From positions 1-55,301 of the forward strand of contig URAL01000007.1 in the NCBI GenBank assembly GCA_900545805.1: a DNA stretch of 55,301 nt, given 5' to 3'. A program made the translations under genes and the position numbers. A model generated the notes under the pieces. The model did no database searches, had not been told where the DNA came from, and saw only the letters and a list, made by a program, of their open reading frames with translations. The stretch's first letter is position 1. Every line of letters starts with the position of its first letter. Origin of the DNA: an uncultured Eubacteriales bacterium. Lineage in GTDB: Bacteria; Bacillota; Clostridia; Oscillospirales; Oscillospiraceae. Positions 1-8,566 of this stretch are shown in pieces.

Positions 1-479
1 CCGAGACCGAGATGAAGGAAAAGAAGCTGCGCATCGAGGACGCGCTCAACGCGACTCGCGCCGCAGTTGAAGAGGGCATCGTAGCCGGCGGCGGAACGGC
101 ATATGTCGCAGCTGCAAAGGCTGCCGACGCGCTTGCCACAACTCTCGACGGCGACGAAAAGACCGGCGCGTCCATCATAGCCAAGGCTTTGAGAGCGCCC
201 ATTATGCAGATAGCCGCAAACGCCGGACTTGAGGGCGCGGTCATTCTCGATAAGGTCTACGGCAGCAGTGAGGCCTCCTACGGCTTCGACGCGGCGGCTG
301 AGCAGTACGGCAACATGATCCAGCTTGGCATCATCGACCCGACCAAGGTCTGCCGCAGTGCACTGGAGAACGCATCGAGCGTAGCCTCCATGGTTCTGAC
401 CACAGAGAGCCTTGTCACCGATATTCCCACTCCTCCGGCGCCTGTCGCAGCTCCCGCAGGCGACATGGGCATGTACTAA
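1..479 (+). CDS. groEL: 60 kDa chaperonin GroEL, C-terminal part
   Basis: The reading frame is open from base 3 at the window edge, so the gene is cut at its 5' end and about 159 C-terminal residues remain. The stretch starting ETEMKEKKLRIEDALNATRA, followed by EEGIVAGGG, is the hallmark of the GroEL intermediate and C-terminal equatorial domain. In the family GroEL forms a tetradecameric ATP-driven folding chamber in the cytoplasm with GroES. The tail ends GDMGMY; the long glycine-methionine repeat of many homologues is absent. A strong terminator follows 32 bases downstream. Identity is clear; the promoter and a presumed groES lie outside the window. Confidence 0.97.
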   Translation, partial: ETEMKEKKLRIEDALNATRAAVEEGIVAGGGTAYVAAAKAADALATTLDGDEKTGASIIAKALRAPIMQIAANAGLEGAVILDKVYGSSEASYGFDAAAEQYGNMIQLGIIDPTKVCRSALENASSVASMVLTTESLVTDIPTPPAPVAAPAGDMGMY

Positions 480-511
480 GAGATTATCCCCATTGAATTG
501 CTGAGCTATAG

Positions 512-549
512 AAAAATCTCCGTATCGGAAACGATACGGAGATTTTTTC
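512..549. terminator. Bidirectional terminator between groEL and lysR
   Basis: A 14-bp perfect stem (AAAATCTCCGTATC paired with its complement, six-base loop) is flanked by A and T runs, so it can end both groEL (+) and the convergent lysR gene (-). Confidence 0.9.
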
Positions 550-559
550 GCTACCGCTC

Positions 560-1444
560 TTATTGCAGATCGAAATATTCCATAACGATCTGAATGAATT
601 TTTCCATGGCGGGGGAGGGGCGGCGGCCCTTTTTCACCGCTATCGCAACGTCGCGGTACTGCGGCGGATCAAGCTCCTTCAGGCGAATATCAAAGGGCAT
701 GCGGCAGGTGACAAGCTCCGAGAGCAGCGATACTCCCAACCCGCTTTCGACCATTGCCATGATCGAGTAGTCGTCATTAACGTCGCAATAGGCGGTAACG
801 GGGGTGTCCAAATGCGCGTTGAGCTGGTCGAAAACCTTGGAAACTTCATTGTTTGCCTCGTCCATGAGCTTTATTATGCGCTCCTCGCTGAAGCGCTGCA
901 GGGGGTAGCACGGCGCATCGGCCAGAGGATGATCCGGCGGCAGCACGGCGAGCATCCTGTCGCGCATCAAAACCGTAACATCAAGCTCCGGCGAATACGG
1001 CGCGCTTATAAAGCCGCAGTCGATCTCGCCCGCGCACAAAGCCTCCTCCGTCTCACTGTATTCCATGTTCTGAAGCTGAAAAACGATGTGAGGATAGCGC
1101 TTCTCGAAATTCTTCAGTATCGATGGCAGACACTGCGTAGAAAAGCTTGAGCATGAGCCGATGCGGATAAAGCCGGTCTCCAGACCCTTGAGGGAGTTTG
1201 CCTGCTCCTGCAGAGCCTCATAGTGGCTGCACAGGTCTTTTATATAAGGAAGCATCATAAGCCCGTCAGACGACAGAGCCAGTCCGCCGCGGCTGCGGCG
1301 CAGCAGATTGAGGTTCCACTCGTCCTCGAGATCGGCTACCATGCGGCTGACGGCCGACTGCGTATAGCCCATTGCCTCAGCGGCTTTTGTGATGCTGCCC
1401 ATCTCCGCAACCTTGACAAATGCCTGATATTTATGAATGGCCAT
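560..1444 (-). CDS. LysR-family transcriptional regulator
   Basis: A 294-residue protein of normal LysR length. Residues 1-60 form the winged helix-turn-helix (ITKAAEAMGYTQSAVSRMVA is the recognition region), followed by the linker helix and a periplasmic-binding-like effector domain from about residue 90. The start ATG is preceded by GGAGG at 8 bases and by a good sigma-A type promoter at 1504-1532. It is convergent with groEL and has no divergent partner within 700 bases. The target and inducer cannot be deduced; LysR proteins usually control a divergent gene, and here only the candidate small RNA at 1616-1765 lies in that direction. Confidence 0.9.
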   Translation of the reverse strand: MAIHKYQAFVKVAEMGSITKAAEAMGYTQSAVSRMVADLEDEWNLNLLRRSRGGLALSSDGLMMLPYIKDLCSHYEALQEQANSLKGLETGFIRIGSCSSFSTQCLPSILKNFEKRYPHIVFQLQNMEYSETEEALCAGEIDCGFISAPYSPELDVTVLMRDRMLAVLPPDHPLADAPCYPLQRFSEERIIKLMDEANNEVSKVFDQLNAHLDTPVTAYCDVNDDYSIMAMVESGLGVSLLSELVTCRMPFDIRLKELDPPQYRDVAIAVKKGRRPSPAMEKFIQIVMEYFDLQ

Positions 1445-1503
1445 GCCTTGACCTCCGATTCCGAAAATGAATGATTCGCATAAGTTAAATTCTAATACAT
1501 CAT

Positions 1504-1532
1504 ATTATATGTTACAAGCTGACTATATGCAA
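1504..1532 (-). promoter_or_regulatory. Promoter of the LysR gene
   Basis: On the minus strand TTGCAT, 17-base spacer, TATAAT, about 60 bases upstream of the lysR start. Confidence 0.75.
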
Positions 1533-1580
1533 TATCAAAATACATTTTAAAAATTCATGCAAAGCATGAAAAATATTCGC

Positions 1581-1609
1581 TTGCGTAATGGCGAAAAACG
1601 TAATATACT
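1581..1609 (+). promoter_or_regulatory. Promoter of candidate small RNA
   Basis: TTGCGT, 17-base spacer, TATACT. It points away from lysR into a region with no credible coding frame but with hairpins and a terminator. Confidence 0.6.
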
Positions 1610-1615
1610 TTGCTC

Positions 1616-1765
1616 ATAAAATAACGATGCTTGAAAAAAGGCCAGTGCCTTTTAGACATATTTCATCCATTCTTTCTCTCTCGTTATCGGGCCTCTCCAT
1701 CCCGATAACACCAACAATCTCCCGAAAACCGAGTGTCTTGACCGGCACTCGGTTTTCGTCTTTTT
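1616..1765 (+). ncRNA. Candidate small RNA, about 150 nt
   Basis: Between the promoter at 1581-1609 and an intrinsic terminator lie three hairpins: a short one near 1635-1651 (AAAGGC/GCCTTT), one at 1684-1709 (GTTATCGGG/CCCGATAAC), and the terminator at 1723-1765 (13-bp stem CGAAAACCGAGTG, then a T-rich tract). The only frame across it begins upstream of the predicted transcription start and has no ribosome-binding site. I do not recognise a known RNA family (not SRP RNA, tmRNA or RNase P). It could also be an attenuated leader. Confidence 0.45.
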
Positions 1766-2095
1766 ATAGGCGCACAGACGTACCTGCGGATACATTTTTT
1801 GCGGCAGCCCGGTGTCGAAAAAGCGGAAGAAACCGTTTTTGCATCGCATTACCTTGTTGCACTAATGTAGGGAACTTATCTTGCCCGTTCCGCTTGCCGC
1901 GGTTTTGGTCGGAACTAACAACAACTCTCAGGGGCGGGCATTGTTCTCCCGTTTTTGGGGGCTTTGCAGGCAGCTTCCGGTCGGGTCGGCGTAATATTAT
2001 TTAATTATTCAGAGGTGCAGTCTCAATGCGCCTATAAATTGATAGTTAATTAACTAACATTACAAAACGTCATGCAATATATGAATTTAATTCGC
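1766..2095. other. Non-coding stretch with GC-rich paired segments
   Basis: No credible gene. Bases about 1878-1952 can form nested pairings (GCCCG with CGGGC enclosing GTTCCG with CGGAAC). The 14-bp palindrome TAGTTAATTAACTA lies at about 2042-2055. No known RNA family recognised. Confidence 0.4.
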
Positions 2096-2124
2096 TTGAT
2101 AAATGGGGTCAACAGTAGTATTCT
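2096..2124 (+). promoter_or_regulatory. Promoter of the 62-residue membrane protein
   Basis: TTGATA, 17-base spacer, TATTCT, about 70 bases before the start codon. Confidence 0.65.
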
Positions 2125-2197
2125 AATATCAGAAAGAGAAAGTTATTTCTCTGACAAACAAAATACAATTCAAATAATTATAAAAGGAGTTTTCAAA

Positions 2198-2386
2198 ATG
2201 AGTTACGAAGTAAAGAATTTCATCCGCAAGATCGTGTTTACCGTCATTGCATTTGCAGCATTGTGCATCTTCTGCTTTGACATGTTCGGCTCCACCGGAA
2301 GCTCCCCGTTCGGCTTCCTGGCACTGTTCTTCCCGGTACTGGGCGTTCTTGAGTACATGCTGCCGACCCCCGATTTCACGAAATAA
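2198..2386 (+). CDS. Small hydrophobic protein, unknown function
   Basis: A 62-residue protein beginning MSYEVKNFIRKIV. The start is chosen because AAAGGAG lies 9 bases upstream; the longer in-frame extension has no ribosome-binding site and begins before the predicted promoter. It has a basic N-terminus, one hydrophobic segment (about residues 12-29) and a second (about 37-50), so a two-pass membrane protein is likely. It has its own promoter (2096-2124) and terminator (2427-2460) and so looks like a monocistronic, genuinely expressed gene. I do not recognise the family. Confidence 0.75.
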   Translation: MSYEVKNFIRKIVFTVIAFAALCIFCFDMFGSTGSSPFGFLALFFPVLGVLEYMLPTPDFTK

Positions 2387-2426
2387 CTTGCTCTCCACGA
2401 CTTTAAGCAAATACCTGCCCTATAAA

Positions 2427-2460
2427 GAAAGCCCGTCCGCGAGGACGGGTTTTCTTTTTG
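2427..2460 (+). terminator. Intrinsic terminator
   Basis: AAAGCCCGTCC stem with a GCGA loop followed by a T-rich run, 40 bases after the 62-residue gene. Confidence 0.88.
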
Positions 2461-2489
2461 CTATTTGCCTTTGATACCGGCAAAAAACA

Positions 2490-2797
2490 AAAGCTCCCAC
2501 GTTAGGCCGGTTGAGACAAGAAAACACACGCCTGAAAAGGCAGAGCGTGCACGAATGTCATCGTTGCGGCGGCTTGCCAGACACAAAGTATGCCTGCGCC
2601 GTCGCGCCTTGACCTCGCACACGCTCTGCCTTTTCAGGTGCTGCGCAGTTTTGAGCGAGCTGTTTTTTGTTCAGGCAAAATAACAAAATCTCGGCAATAC
2701 TTTGTGTATTACCGAGATTTTTTATGAAGCATGAGCGGAAAAGAGCCGCTCAAAACCGTATGTTTTCTTATCTCAGCCGGCCTAACGTGGGAGCTTT
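2490..2797. repeat. Long-stem repeat, family A copy 1
   Basis: The 308-bp element is closed by 27-bp inverted arms (2490-2516 and 2771-2797, one T/G difference). Inside is a perfect 19-bp inverted repeat (2531-2549 with 2620-2638) and a hairpin with an apical AATAC/GTATT and an ATCTCGG/CCGAGAT base at about 2690-2720. The segment from about 2638 to 2760 is similar in sequence to 54345-54465. It starts 30 bases after a terminator and ends 15 bases from the 3' end of nadE, so it fills the space between two convergent units. Relative to copy 2 it is in the opposite orientation; copy 3 has the same orientation. Confidence 0.8.
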
Positions 2798-2811
2798 ATA
2801 AATGTTAGGTT

Positions 2812-4725
2812 TTAATCCTTCGCAACGGTGTCCAATGATGCCATGAACAGGCTGTTCTCGGCATCCGAGGGGATGAGGAAGCCGACTCTCGGCGAGACGG
2901 AAAAGTCCTCGACGCTCGGGCCGTCCATCAGGCAGCTGCGCTTGAACTGCTGGCTGAAATAGCGCTTGCAGTAGCTGCGGAGCCACTTGGTGAGCTCCTC
3001 GTCGGAAAATTCGTCGCCCCAGGCGGCCTTCGCAAGGCGCATGGTCTTTGCCGGGGAGAAGCCGCAGATCATCATCTTGTGCGTGAAGAAGTCCTGCAGA
3101 CTGTACGAGCCGACGTTTTCCTCGCTCTTCTGCTCGATCTGATCGTCGTGTATCGGCAGAAGCTCCGGCGTTACCGGGCAGTCGAGAACGTCCCACAGAG
3201 CGTCTGCGAGCACCTTGTCCTCGGTGTGCTGTGCGATATAGCGAACGCCTGCGCGTACCTGAGTTTTGGTAAGGCCCATGTTCACGTCGTACATGCTCGT
3301 GTGGTCACCGTTATAGGTGCACCAGCCGTCGACGAACTCGCTGAGATCCTCGGTGCCGACGTCAAGGCCGTTTACCTTGTTGGCGATATCCATGAGCACC
3401 TGCGTGCGCTCGCGTGCCTGAGCATTTTCAAATGCGATGGAGTAGTCGTCGTGAGCGTGGCCGATGTCGTCAAAATGCTTGTAAACGCTCTCGCCGATGT
3501 CGATAACGCGGACCTCCGCGCCGACCTGCTCGGCGACGATGATGGCGTTTGACTTCGTGCGTGAGGAGGTGCCGAAGCAGGGCAGAGTGCAGGCAACAAC
3601 GTTCGTCGAGGGCAGACCCATACGCTTTACGGCCTCGGCGCAGATCATAACGGTAAGCGTCGAGTCAACGCCGCCGGAGATTCCGACAACGCAGTGGTCA
3701 AGACCAGCATAGGTCATGCGCTTTACAAGGCCGGATACCTGAATATCGATCATTCTGCGGCAGTAGTTGCCCATATCCTTCTCAAGCTCGGGCAGATGCG
3801 GCAGCTTGCGGTAAGTGCGCGTGAGCTCGGTCTCGCAGACCTCCTCGCCCCAGTAGAGCTCGGAGTGGCTGTATTTATACTGGCTTCTGCCGTATTTTCC
3901 GCTCTTGCGGCGGAGATTTTCAAGGTACTCGACGTCGATCTCGGAGACGACGAAGCAGTCCTCGCACTCATCGGATGCGAGCACCTCGCCGTTTTCAGCG
4001 ACCATGCACAGGCCGGAGTAGACGTTGTCGGTCGTACTCTCGCCCTTGCCGGGAGCGGCGAGAACGATGCCGCACCTGAGGTGCTTCGAGCGGTACTTGA
4101 CAGAGTCGGTAGCCTCGATGGTCGAGGTAACGGTGGCGGGGAAGGAGGCAAGAGATGCTATGACCGTTGCGCCCGCAAGTGCGTGGCGGGCAGCCGGTGC
4201 GTCGATGGCGTCGGCATCCGCGCCGAGCTCGACCGCGACGGAAAGTCCGGGCAGAACATCGCTTGTAAACAGAAGCTCCGTGTCGAAAAATGCGTCGAAC
4301 TTGCCGCACACGGTCTCCTCGCCGCCCTCATCATCGGCCGCGGCAAACAGAGTGCCGTCGGTCTCGGAGCGGGGGACAAGACCCAGAAGCTCACCGTCGG
4401 ACACGACGGCCGCAACACTGTACAGCGCACCGCCTCTCGGAGCGTAGGGCAGACCGACGATAACGAGCATGTCGCTTCCGGCGCTGGCCTGGATAACCTG
4501 TTCGAGCGCTCTTTCCGCGCCGCGTAAAATGACGCTGTGACCTATAAGATCATAGCAGGAGCAGCCCGTGAGCGTAAGCTCGGGGAAAACGAGAAGCTTT
4601 ACGCCCTTTTCGGCAGCTTTTTTCATGCACTCGATGACCTTGCCGGCGTTATACTCCGCGTCGGCGACCTTTATCATCGGAGATGCGGCGGCAACTTTAA
4701 TAAATCCGTCTTTCATTTTGATCAC
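2812..4725 (-). CDS. nadE: NAD+ synthase with N-terminal glutaminase-type domain
   Basis: A 637-residue two-domain protein: a nitrilase-fold domain (about 9-275) and an ATP-dependent NAD synthetase domain (about 325-637). The synthetase half keeps the P-loop SGGVDST and the GWCTYNGDHTSMY region, so it should amidate deamido-NAD+ in the last step of NAD synthesis. The glutaminase half keeps the general-base Glu (FPEL, residue 49). However, the usual VGVEICED motif reads VAVELGAD (Gly168 where Cys is expected) and the PKxxLPxYxEF motif is replaced by PRSETDGTLF. It may therefore use free ammonia. The start is GTG directly abutting the upstream stop; ATG at 4716 is an alternative. Last gene of the glyS operon. 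Confidence 0.93.
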   Translation of the reverse strand: MIKMKDGFIKVAAASPMIKVADAEYNAGKVIECMKKAAEKGVKLLVFPELTLTGCSCYDLIGHSVILRGAERALEQVIQASAGSDMLVIVGLPYAPRGGALYSVAAVVSDGELLGLVPRSETDGTLFAAADDEGGEETVCGKFDAFFDTELLFTSDVLPGLSVAVELGADADAIDAPAARHALAGATVIASLASFPATVTSTIEATDSVKYRSKHLRCGIVLAAPGKGESTTDNVYSGLCMVAENGEVLASDECEDCFVVSEIDVEYLENLRRKSGKYGRSQYKYSHSELYWGEEVCETELTRTYRKLPHLPELEKDMGNYCRRMIDIQVSGLVKRMTYAGLDHCVVGISGGVDSTLTVMICAEAVKRMGLPSTNVVACTLPCFGTSSRTKSNAIIVAEQVGAEVRVIDIGESVYKHFDDIGHAHDDYSIAFENAQARERTQVLMDIANKVNGLDVGTEDLSEFVDGWCTYNGDHTSMYDVNMGLTKTQVRAGVRYIAQHTEDKVLADALWDVLDCPVTPELLPIHDDQIEQKSEENVGSYSLQDFFTHKMMICGFSPAKTMRLAKAAWGDEFSDEELTKWLRSYCKRYFSQQFKRSCLMDGPSVEDFSVSPRVGFLIPSDAENSLFMASLDTVAKD

Positions 4726-5070
4726 TCATTTCTCTGATTTTTGTATGTCAAATATAGCTTTGCCGTAATAGTGATAGATTATCTGCGACGATGCGTCAAA
4801 GCAGTCGGGAGATATGACGATGGTTATTTTTCCTCCGCTTATGCGGCAGTCCTCAATGCCGTCGATAAGGGGAAGAAGATTAGTCTCAAGCTCCTGCTCG
4901 AATTCATCCAGGTGCTCAGAGTAGTACTCCGTCGTCTGAGGGCATGTGTACTTATCGCCCAGGGGAGCCTCGCTGGTAAAGCAGAACACCATGAAAACGA
5001 CGAACAGAATAAGAAACAGTATGCAGCCTATGGGCTTTATCGCTTTTACAAAGCCTTCGCCTGCTGTCAT
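4726..5070 (-). CDS. Small membrane-anchored protein, unknown function
   Basis: A 114-residue protein with one hydrophobic segment at about residues 13-32 (IGCILFLILFVVFMVFCF). A charged, probably extracytoplasmic domain follows, containing EHLDEFEQELETNLLP, a short beta-rich region (KITIVIS) and a Tyr-rich stretch. Its stop directly abuts the nadE start and it lies 15 bases after the sulfatase gene, so it is translated as part of the same operon. No family is recognised; its place after an envelope enzyme is suggestive only. Confidence 0.75.
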   Translation of the reverse strand: MTAGEGFVKAIKPIGCILFLILFVVFMVFCFTSEAPLGDKYTCPQTTEYYSEHLDEFEQELETNLLPLIDGIEDCRISGGKITIVISPDCFDASSQIIYHYYGKAIFDIQKSEK

Positions 5071-5085
5071 AATATCGCCTCCGTT

Positions 5086-7068
5086 TCAGTCTCGCAGCTT
5101 ATAGAACGCAATGTCGGAGCTGTCGGCAAGAGCCTGCCGCATGAGCCACGCCATCGTGTCGAACTTGTCCGGGTCGAGGGTATCGGGAAGCTCGGAATAT
5201 ATCCTGCCGTCGCTGCCAACAGCATACAGCCACTCGTAGGCCGTACAGCTTTCCTTGACCGAGGCGATCATGCGCCAGTACGGATCGAGCCTTATGCCGG
5301 CGGTGCGCAGAGTGTCAAGGCCGAGATATGCCGATGAGGTATCCAGGCGGCTTCCAGCCTCACCCGGGATCAGACTTTTATCGTTTGACCATATAAGATA
5401 ATCGGTCGAGTACAGCCGGGCGATCGTTTCGACCGGCCATTTGCTGCTCTCCTGATCGGAGCACATGCCGAGAGCAGAGTAGACCGTTCCGTCTCCGTCA
5501 AGGGGAAGTCCCGCACGGTGATCGCCGAAAAATACTATTATTGTCGGCTCAGGGGTCTGCGAGAAATAATCGATAAGCTTTCCGAGAGACTTCGACGCGT
5601 TTGCGCAGCCCTGCGTGTACGCGTTCAGGCAGTCCCGCGCATCCTTGCCGAGAGACGAGGTGAAGGGATATTCATAGCTGCTGTATTTATTTCCGGTAAA
5701 CGGCGTGTGATTTTCCATGCTCGCTGCATAGAGAAAAACAGGGCTGTCACCGGATTTTTTCTCATACAGATCTATCAGAAGGTCAGCCATATAGTCGTCT
5801 GAATAAAACTCACCCGATATCTTGCCCTCCATGAAGGCCCAGTAATCCTCAGCAGCCGCGGCATCGTCGTCTATTTGCGCAAAGCTGTCGGTGAAGTAAA
5901 TATCGTCAAAGCCGAGCTGAGAGTATATTGGCGTGCGATTGTATATGCTGTCATTGAACATATGCAAAAACGCGGTATAGTATCCGTTGTCGGAAAACTC
6001 CCTGGGTACGGCGGGCAGATTGGCAAAGTCGTTTGGCGACATATAGCAGAGCTGGCGGTCGGTGGTCAGAAACCTCGTATTCACACCGGTGAGAAGCTCA
6101 AGCTCGATATTGCAGGTGCCGTAGCCGAGCGAGCGGGTATAGAACGTGCCGGAAACGCCTTCGAGCTGCGCATTATGGTAATCCGTTAGAGGATCGGCGG
6201 AATATGTAACGCCGGGCAGCTTGGTGACATCGGCAAAGGATTCCGAAAGGATGAATATGACGTTCGGCTTTGTATCACTTCCGCCGGGCTCTATCTCGTC
6301 AATATAGCCCTGAGCGGCATCAAGTACCTCGGGCATGCGGCTTTCATCAAAGGCAGGCTCAGCATATATAAGATTAAGCGCCGAGTGCCACAGCCCCAGC
6401 GGAACGCCGACCTTGTCATAGACATAGCTCTGATTGTAGCTCTGTCCGATGTCTACGCTGCAGGGAAGATATATAAGTGCATTCGCGGCGGGCTTGAGCA
6501 AGAACACAAGGCCGAACACGAGAAGCTCCCCGGCGGAGCAGATGAGCCTGCACCTTGCGGCGGGCTTTATCCTGCGCGAAAAGAAGAACAGTATTACAAG
6601 CCAAATGACGACGGCGATGATGCCCAGAAGGATATTACGTGAAAAAGTTATCGATGAGCTGTTGAGCCGTGTTATGTCCTTGAGCTTGCCGATAAGGCCG
6701 ATGTCGGAAAGATAAAACGGCGTTGAGGTTATCAGCATCTTGAAGTGATTGACCAGCGAGGCGGCCAGAACAAGAATGCTGATAACTATCGACGAGGCGA
6801 ACAGAGAATTGCTCAGCCGGAAAAGAAGCAGAACGAGAAGCCCCAGAAACAGCGTCGTTGTCAGCAGCGCCAGGGGATTTGAGCCTATCCACTCCAGCGA
6901 GGAGTGAAGCCCCTGTCTGGTGATGAGAACGCTGACCAGAGCCAGTCCCAGTCCCGTGAGCAGGCTCAAAGCCATAGAGGTAATATACTGATACTTAACG
7001 CTGCGCTCTATTCCGTCAAAAAAGCGGCTTAAAGCCGGCTTTTTTGACGTAGAAACATCGGTCGGCAT
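5086..7068 (-). CDS. LTA-synthase-like membrane sulfatase/phosphoglycerol transferase
   Basis: A 660-residue protein with about five N-terminal membrane segments (roughly residues 28-190) and a large extracellular alkaline-phosphatase/sulfatase-fold domain. VIFILSESFADV is the first metal-binding motif, the GYGTCNIELELLTG region carries the likely Thr nucleophile, and VFFGDHRAGLP has the metal-binding Asp/His. This layout is that of LtaS and related enzymes that transfer phosphoglycerol to glycolipid anchors or surface glycans. Which polymer it acts on is not shown by the sequence. The start overlaps the glyS stop by one base (TGATG), indicating translational coupling. Confidence 0.88.
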   Translation of the reverse strand: MPTDVSTSKKPALSRFFDGIERSVKYQYITSMALSLLTGLGLALVSVLITRQGLHSSLEWIGSNPLALLTTTLFLGLLVLLLFRLSNSLFASSIVISILVLAASLVNHFKMLITSTPFYLSDIGLIGKLKDITRLNSSSITFSRNILLGIIAVVIWLVILFFFSRRIKPAARCRLICSAGELLVFGLVFLLKPAANALIYLPCSVDIGQSYNQSYVYDKVGVPLGLWHSALNLIYAEPAFDESRMPEVLDAAQGYIDEIEPGGSDTKPNVIFILSESFADVTKLPGVTYSADPLTDYHNAQLEGVSGTFYTRSLGYGTCNIELELLTGVNTRFLTTDRQLCYMSPNDFANLPAVPREFSDNGYYTAFLHMFNDSIYNRTPIYSQLGFDDIYFTDSFAQIDDDAAAAEDYWAFMEGKISGEFYSDDYMADLLIDLYEKKSGDSPVFLYAASMENHTPFTGNKYSSYEYPFTSSLGKDARDCLNAYTQGCANASKSLGKLIDYFSQTPEPTIIVFFGDHRAGLPLDGDGTVYSALGMCSDQESSKWPVETIARLYSTDYLIWSNDKSLIPGEAGSRLDTSSAYLGLDTLRTAGIRLDPYWRMIASVKESCTAYEWLYAVGSDGRIYSELPDTLDPDKFDTMAWLMRQALADSSDIAFYKLRD

Positions 7069-8492
7069 CAGAACCTGATCCTCTCGGCGATATAGTCCTT
7101 GACCTCGCTGATGGGGATGCGGACCTGCTGCATGCTGTCGCGCTCACGGATGGTGACGCAGTGGTCGGCCTCGTCGGTCTCGGTGCCGACGGTGTTGAAG
7201 TCGAAGGTGATGCAGAAGGGCGTGCCGATCTCGTCCTCGCGGCGGTAGCGCTTGCCGATGGAGCCGGTCTCGTCGTAATCGACCATGAATTCCTTGCTCA
7301 GCTCATTGTAAAGCTCCATAGCCGGGCCTGTGAGTATCTCCTTTTTGCTAAGCGGCAGGATCGCGCACTTGTAGGGAGCAAGTGCCGGATGCAGATGCAG
7401 AACGGTGCGGATATCGTCGTTGCCCTTCTTGTCCTGACCGACGACCTCCTCATCGTATGCCTCGCACAGGAAAGCGAGCGCTACGCGGTCGCAGCCGAGC
7501 GAGGGCTCGATGACGTAGGGAATATAGTGCTCGTTGGTGTCCTGATCGAAGTAGGTCAGATCCTTGCCGGAGGCCTCCTGATGACGGCCGAGGTCGTAAT
7601 CGGTGCGGTCGGCAATGCCCCACAGCTCGCCCCAGTCTGTGAACGGGAAGGCGTATTCGATATCGGTGGTAGCGCGGGAGTAGAAGGCAAGCTCTGCCGG
7701 CTCATGATCGCGCATACGGAGGTTTTCCTCGCTTATGCCGAGCGACAGCAGCCAGTTTTTGCAGAAGTCCTTCCAGTAGGCAAACCATTCAAGGTCTGTG
7801 CCGGGCTTGCAGAAGAACTCGCATTCCATCTGCTCAAACTCGCGGATGCGGAAGATGAAGTTGCCCGGAGTTATCTCGTTGCGGAAGGCCTTGCCGACCT
7901 GGCATACGCCGAACGGCAGCTTTTTGCGAGTAGTGCGCTGGATATTTGCGAAGTTTACAAAAATACCCTGGGCGGTCTCCGGACGCAGATAGCAGGTGGA
8001 GCTGGAGTCCTCGGTGACGCCGATGGCGGTCTTGAACATGAGGTTGAATTTGCGGATTGGGGTAAAGTCGTGCTTGCCGCATACGGGGCAGACGATATCC
8101 TCGTGCGAGGCTATGAATTCATCCATCTCATCGAAGCTCATTGCGTCGACGTTGACCTCATGGTGCTCCTGACTGATGAGCTTGTCGGCGCGATGGCGCG
8201 CCTTGCAGGCGCGGCAGTCGAGCAGGGGGTCAGAGAAGCTGGAAACGTGGCCGGTGGTTATCCAGGTCTGCGGATTCATAATTATGGCGGCGTCGAGGCC
8301 GACGTTGTAGGGGCTTTCCTGAACGAACTTCTTGAGCCACGCCTTTTTGACGTTGTTTTTAAACTCAACGCCGAGGGGGCCGTAGTCCCAGGAGTTCGCG
8401 AGGCCGCCGTATATCTCGCTTCCGGGATATACATAGCCTCGGTTTTTGCACAGGGCAACGATCTTGTCCATAGTCTTTTCGCTTTTTTTCAT
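7068..8492 (-). CDS. glyS: Glycyl-tRNA synthetase (single-chain, dimeric type)
   Basis: A 474-residue class II aminoacyl-tRNA synthetase of the alpha2 type, not the alpha2-beta2 type. Recognisable landmarks are the N-terminal GYVYPGSEIYGGLANSWDYG motif, the class II segment FRNEITPGNFIFRIREFEQM, SSTCYLRPETAQGIF, and the C-terminal anticodon-binding domain from about residue 375. The start at 8492 is preceded by AAAGGACGG; the frame is open further upstream but lacks a start signal and overlaps the promoter. I looked for a glycine T-box leader and found none. First gene of the glyS-sulfatase-small protein-nadE operon. Confidence 0.96.
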   Translation of the reverse strand: MKKSEKTMDKIVALCKNRGYVYPGSEIYGGLANSWDYGPLGVEFKNNVKKAWLKKFVQESPYNVGLDAAIIMNPQTWITTGHVSSFSDPLLDCRACKARHRADKLISQEHHEVNVDAMSFDEMDEFIASHEDIVCPVCGKHDFTPIRKFNLMFKTAIGVTEDSSSTCYLRPETAQGIFVNFANIQRTTRKKLPFGVCQVGKAFRNEITPGNFIFRIREFEQMECEFFCKPGTDLEWFAYWKDFCKNWLLSLGISEENLRMRDHEPAELAFYSRATTDIEYAFPFTDWGELWGIADRTDYDLGRHQEASGKDLTYFDQDTNEHYIPYVIEPSLGCDRVALAFLCEAYDEEVVGQDKKGNDDIRTVLHLHPALAPYKCAILPLSKKEILTGPAMELYNELSKEFMVDYDETGSIGKRYRREDEIGTPFCITFDFNTVGTETDEADHCVTIRERDSMQQVRIPISEVKDYIAERIRF

Positions 8493-8537
8493 TTTTCCGT
8501 CCTTTCCCGCGGCTGGCTGCCGCAGCAAAAATAAAAT

Positions 8538-8566
8538 ATTATAATGTAGTAATCTACAAGCTGTAA
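8538..8566 (-). promoter_or_regulatory. Promoter of the glyS operon
   Basis: On the minus strand TTACAG, 17-base spacer, TATAAT, 46 bases upstream of the glyS start. The rest of the 348-base gap 8493-8840 is AT-rich. It holds a GC-rich hairpin just before glyS, a weak plus-strand promoter candidate near 8779-8808 for the aminotransferase, and nothing else I can identify. Confidence 0.8.

Noticed and set aside
1588..2004. 138-residue plus-strand frame
   Set aside because: It starts before the predicted promoter, has no ribosome-binding site and runs through hairpins and a terminator; composition is not protein-like.
2465..2683. Frame inside family A copy 1
   Set aside because: It spans the arms and hairpins of the repeat; basic, low-complexity product typical of non-coding DNA.
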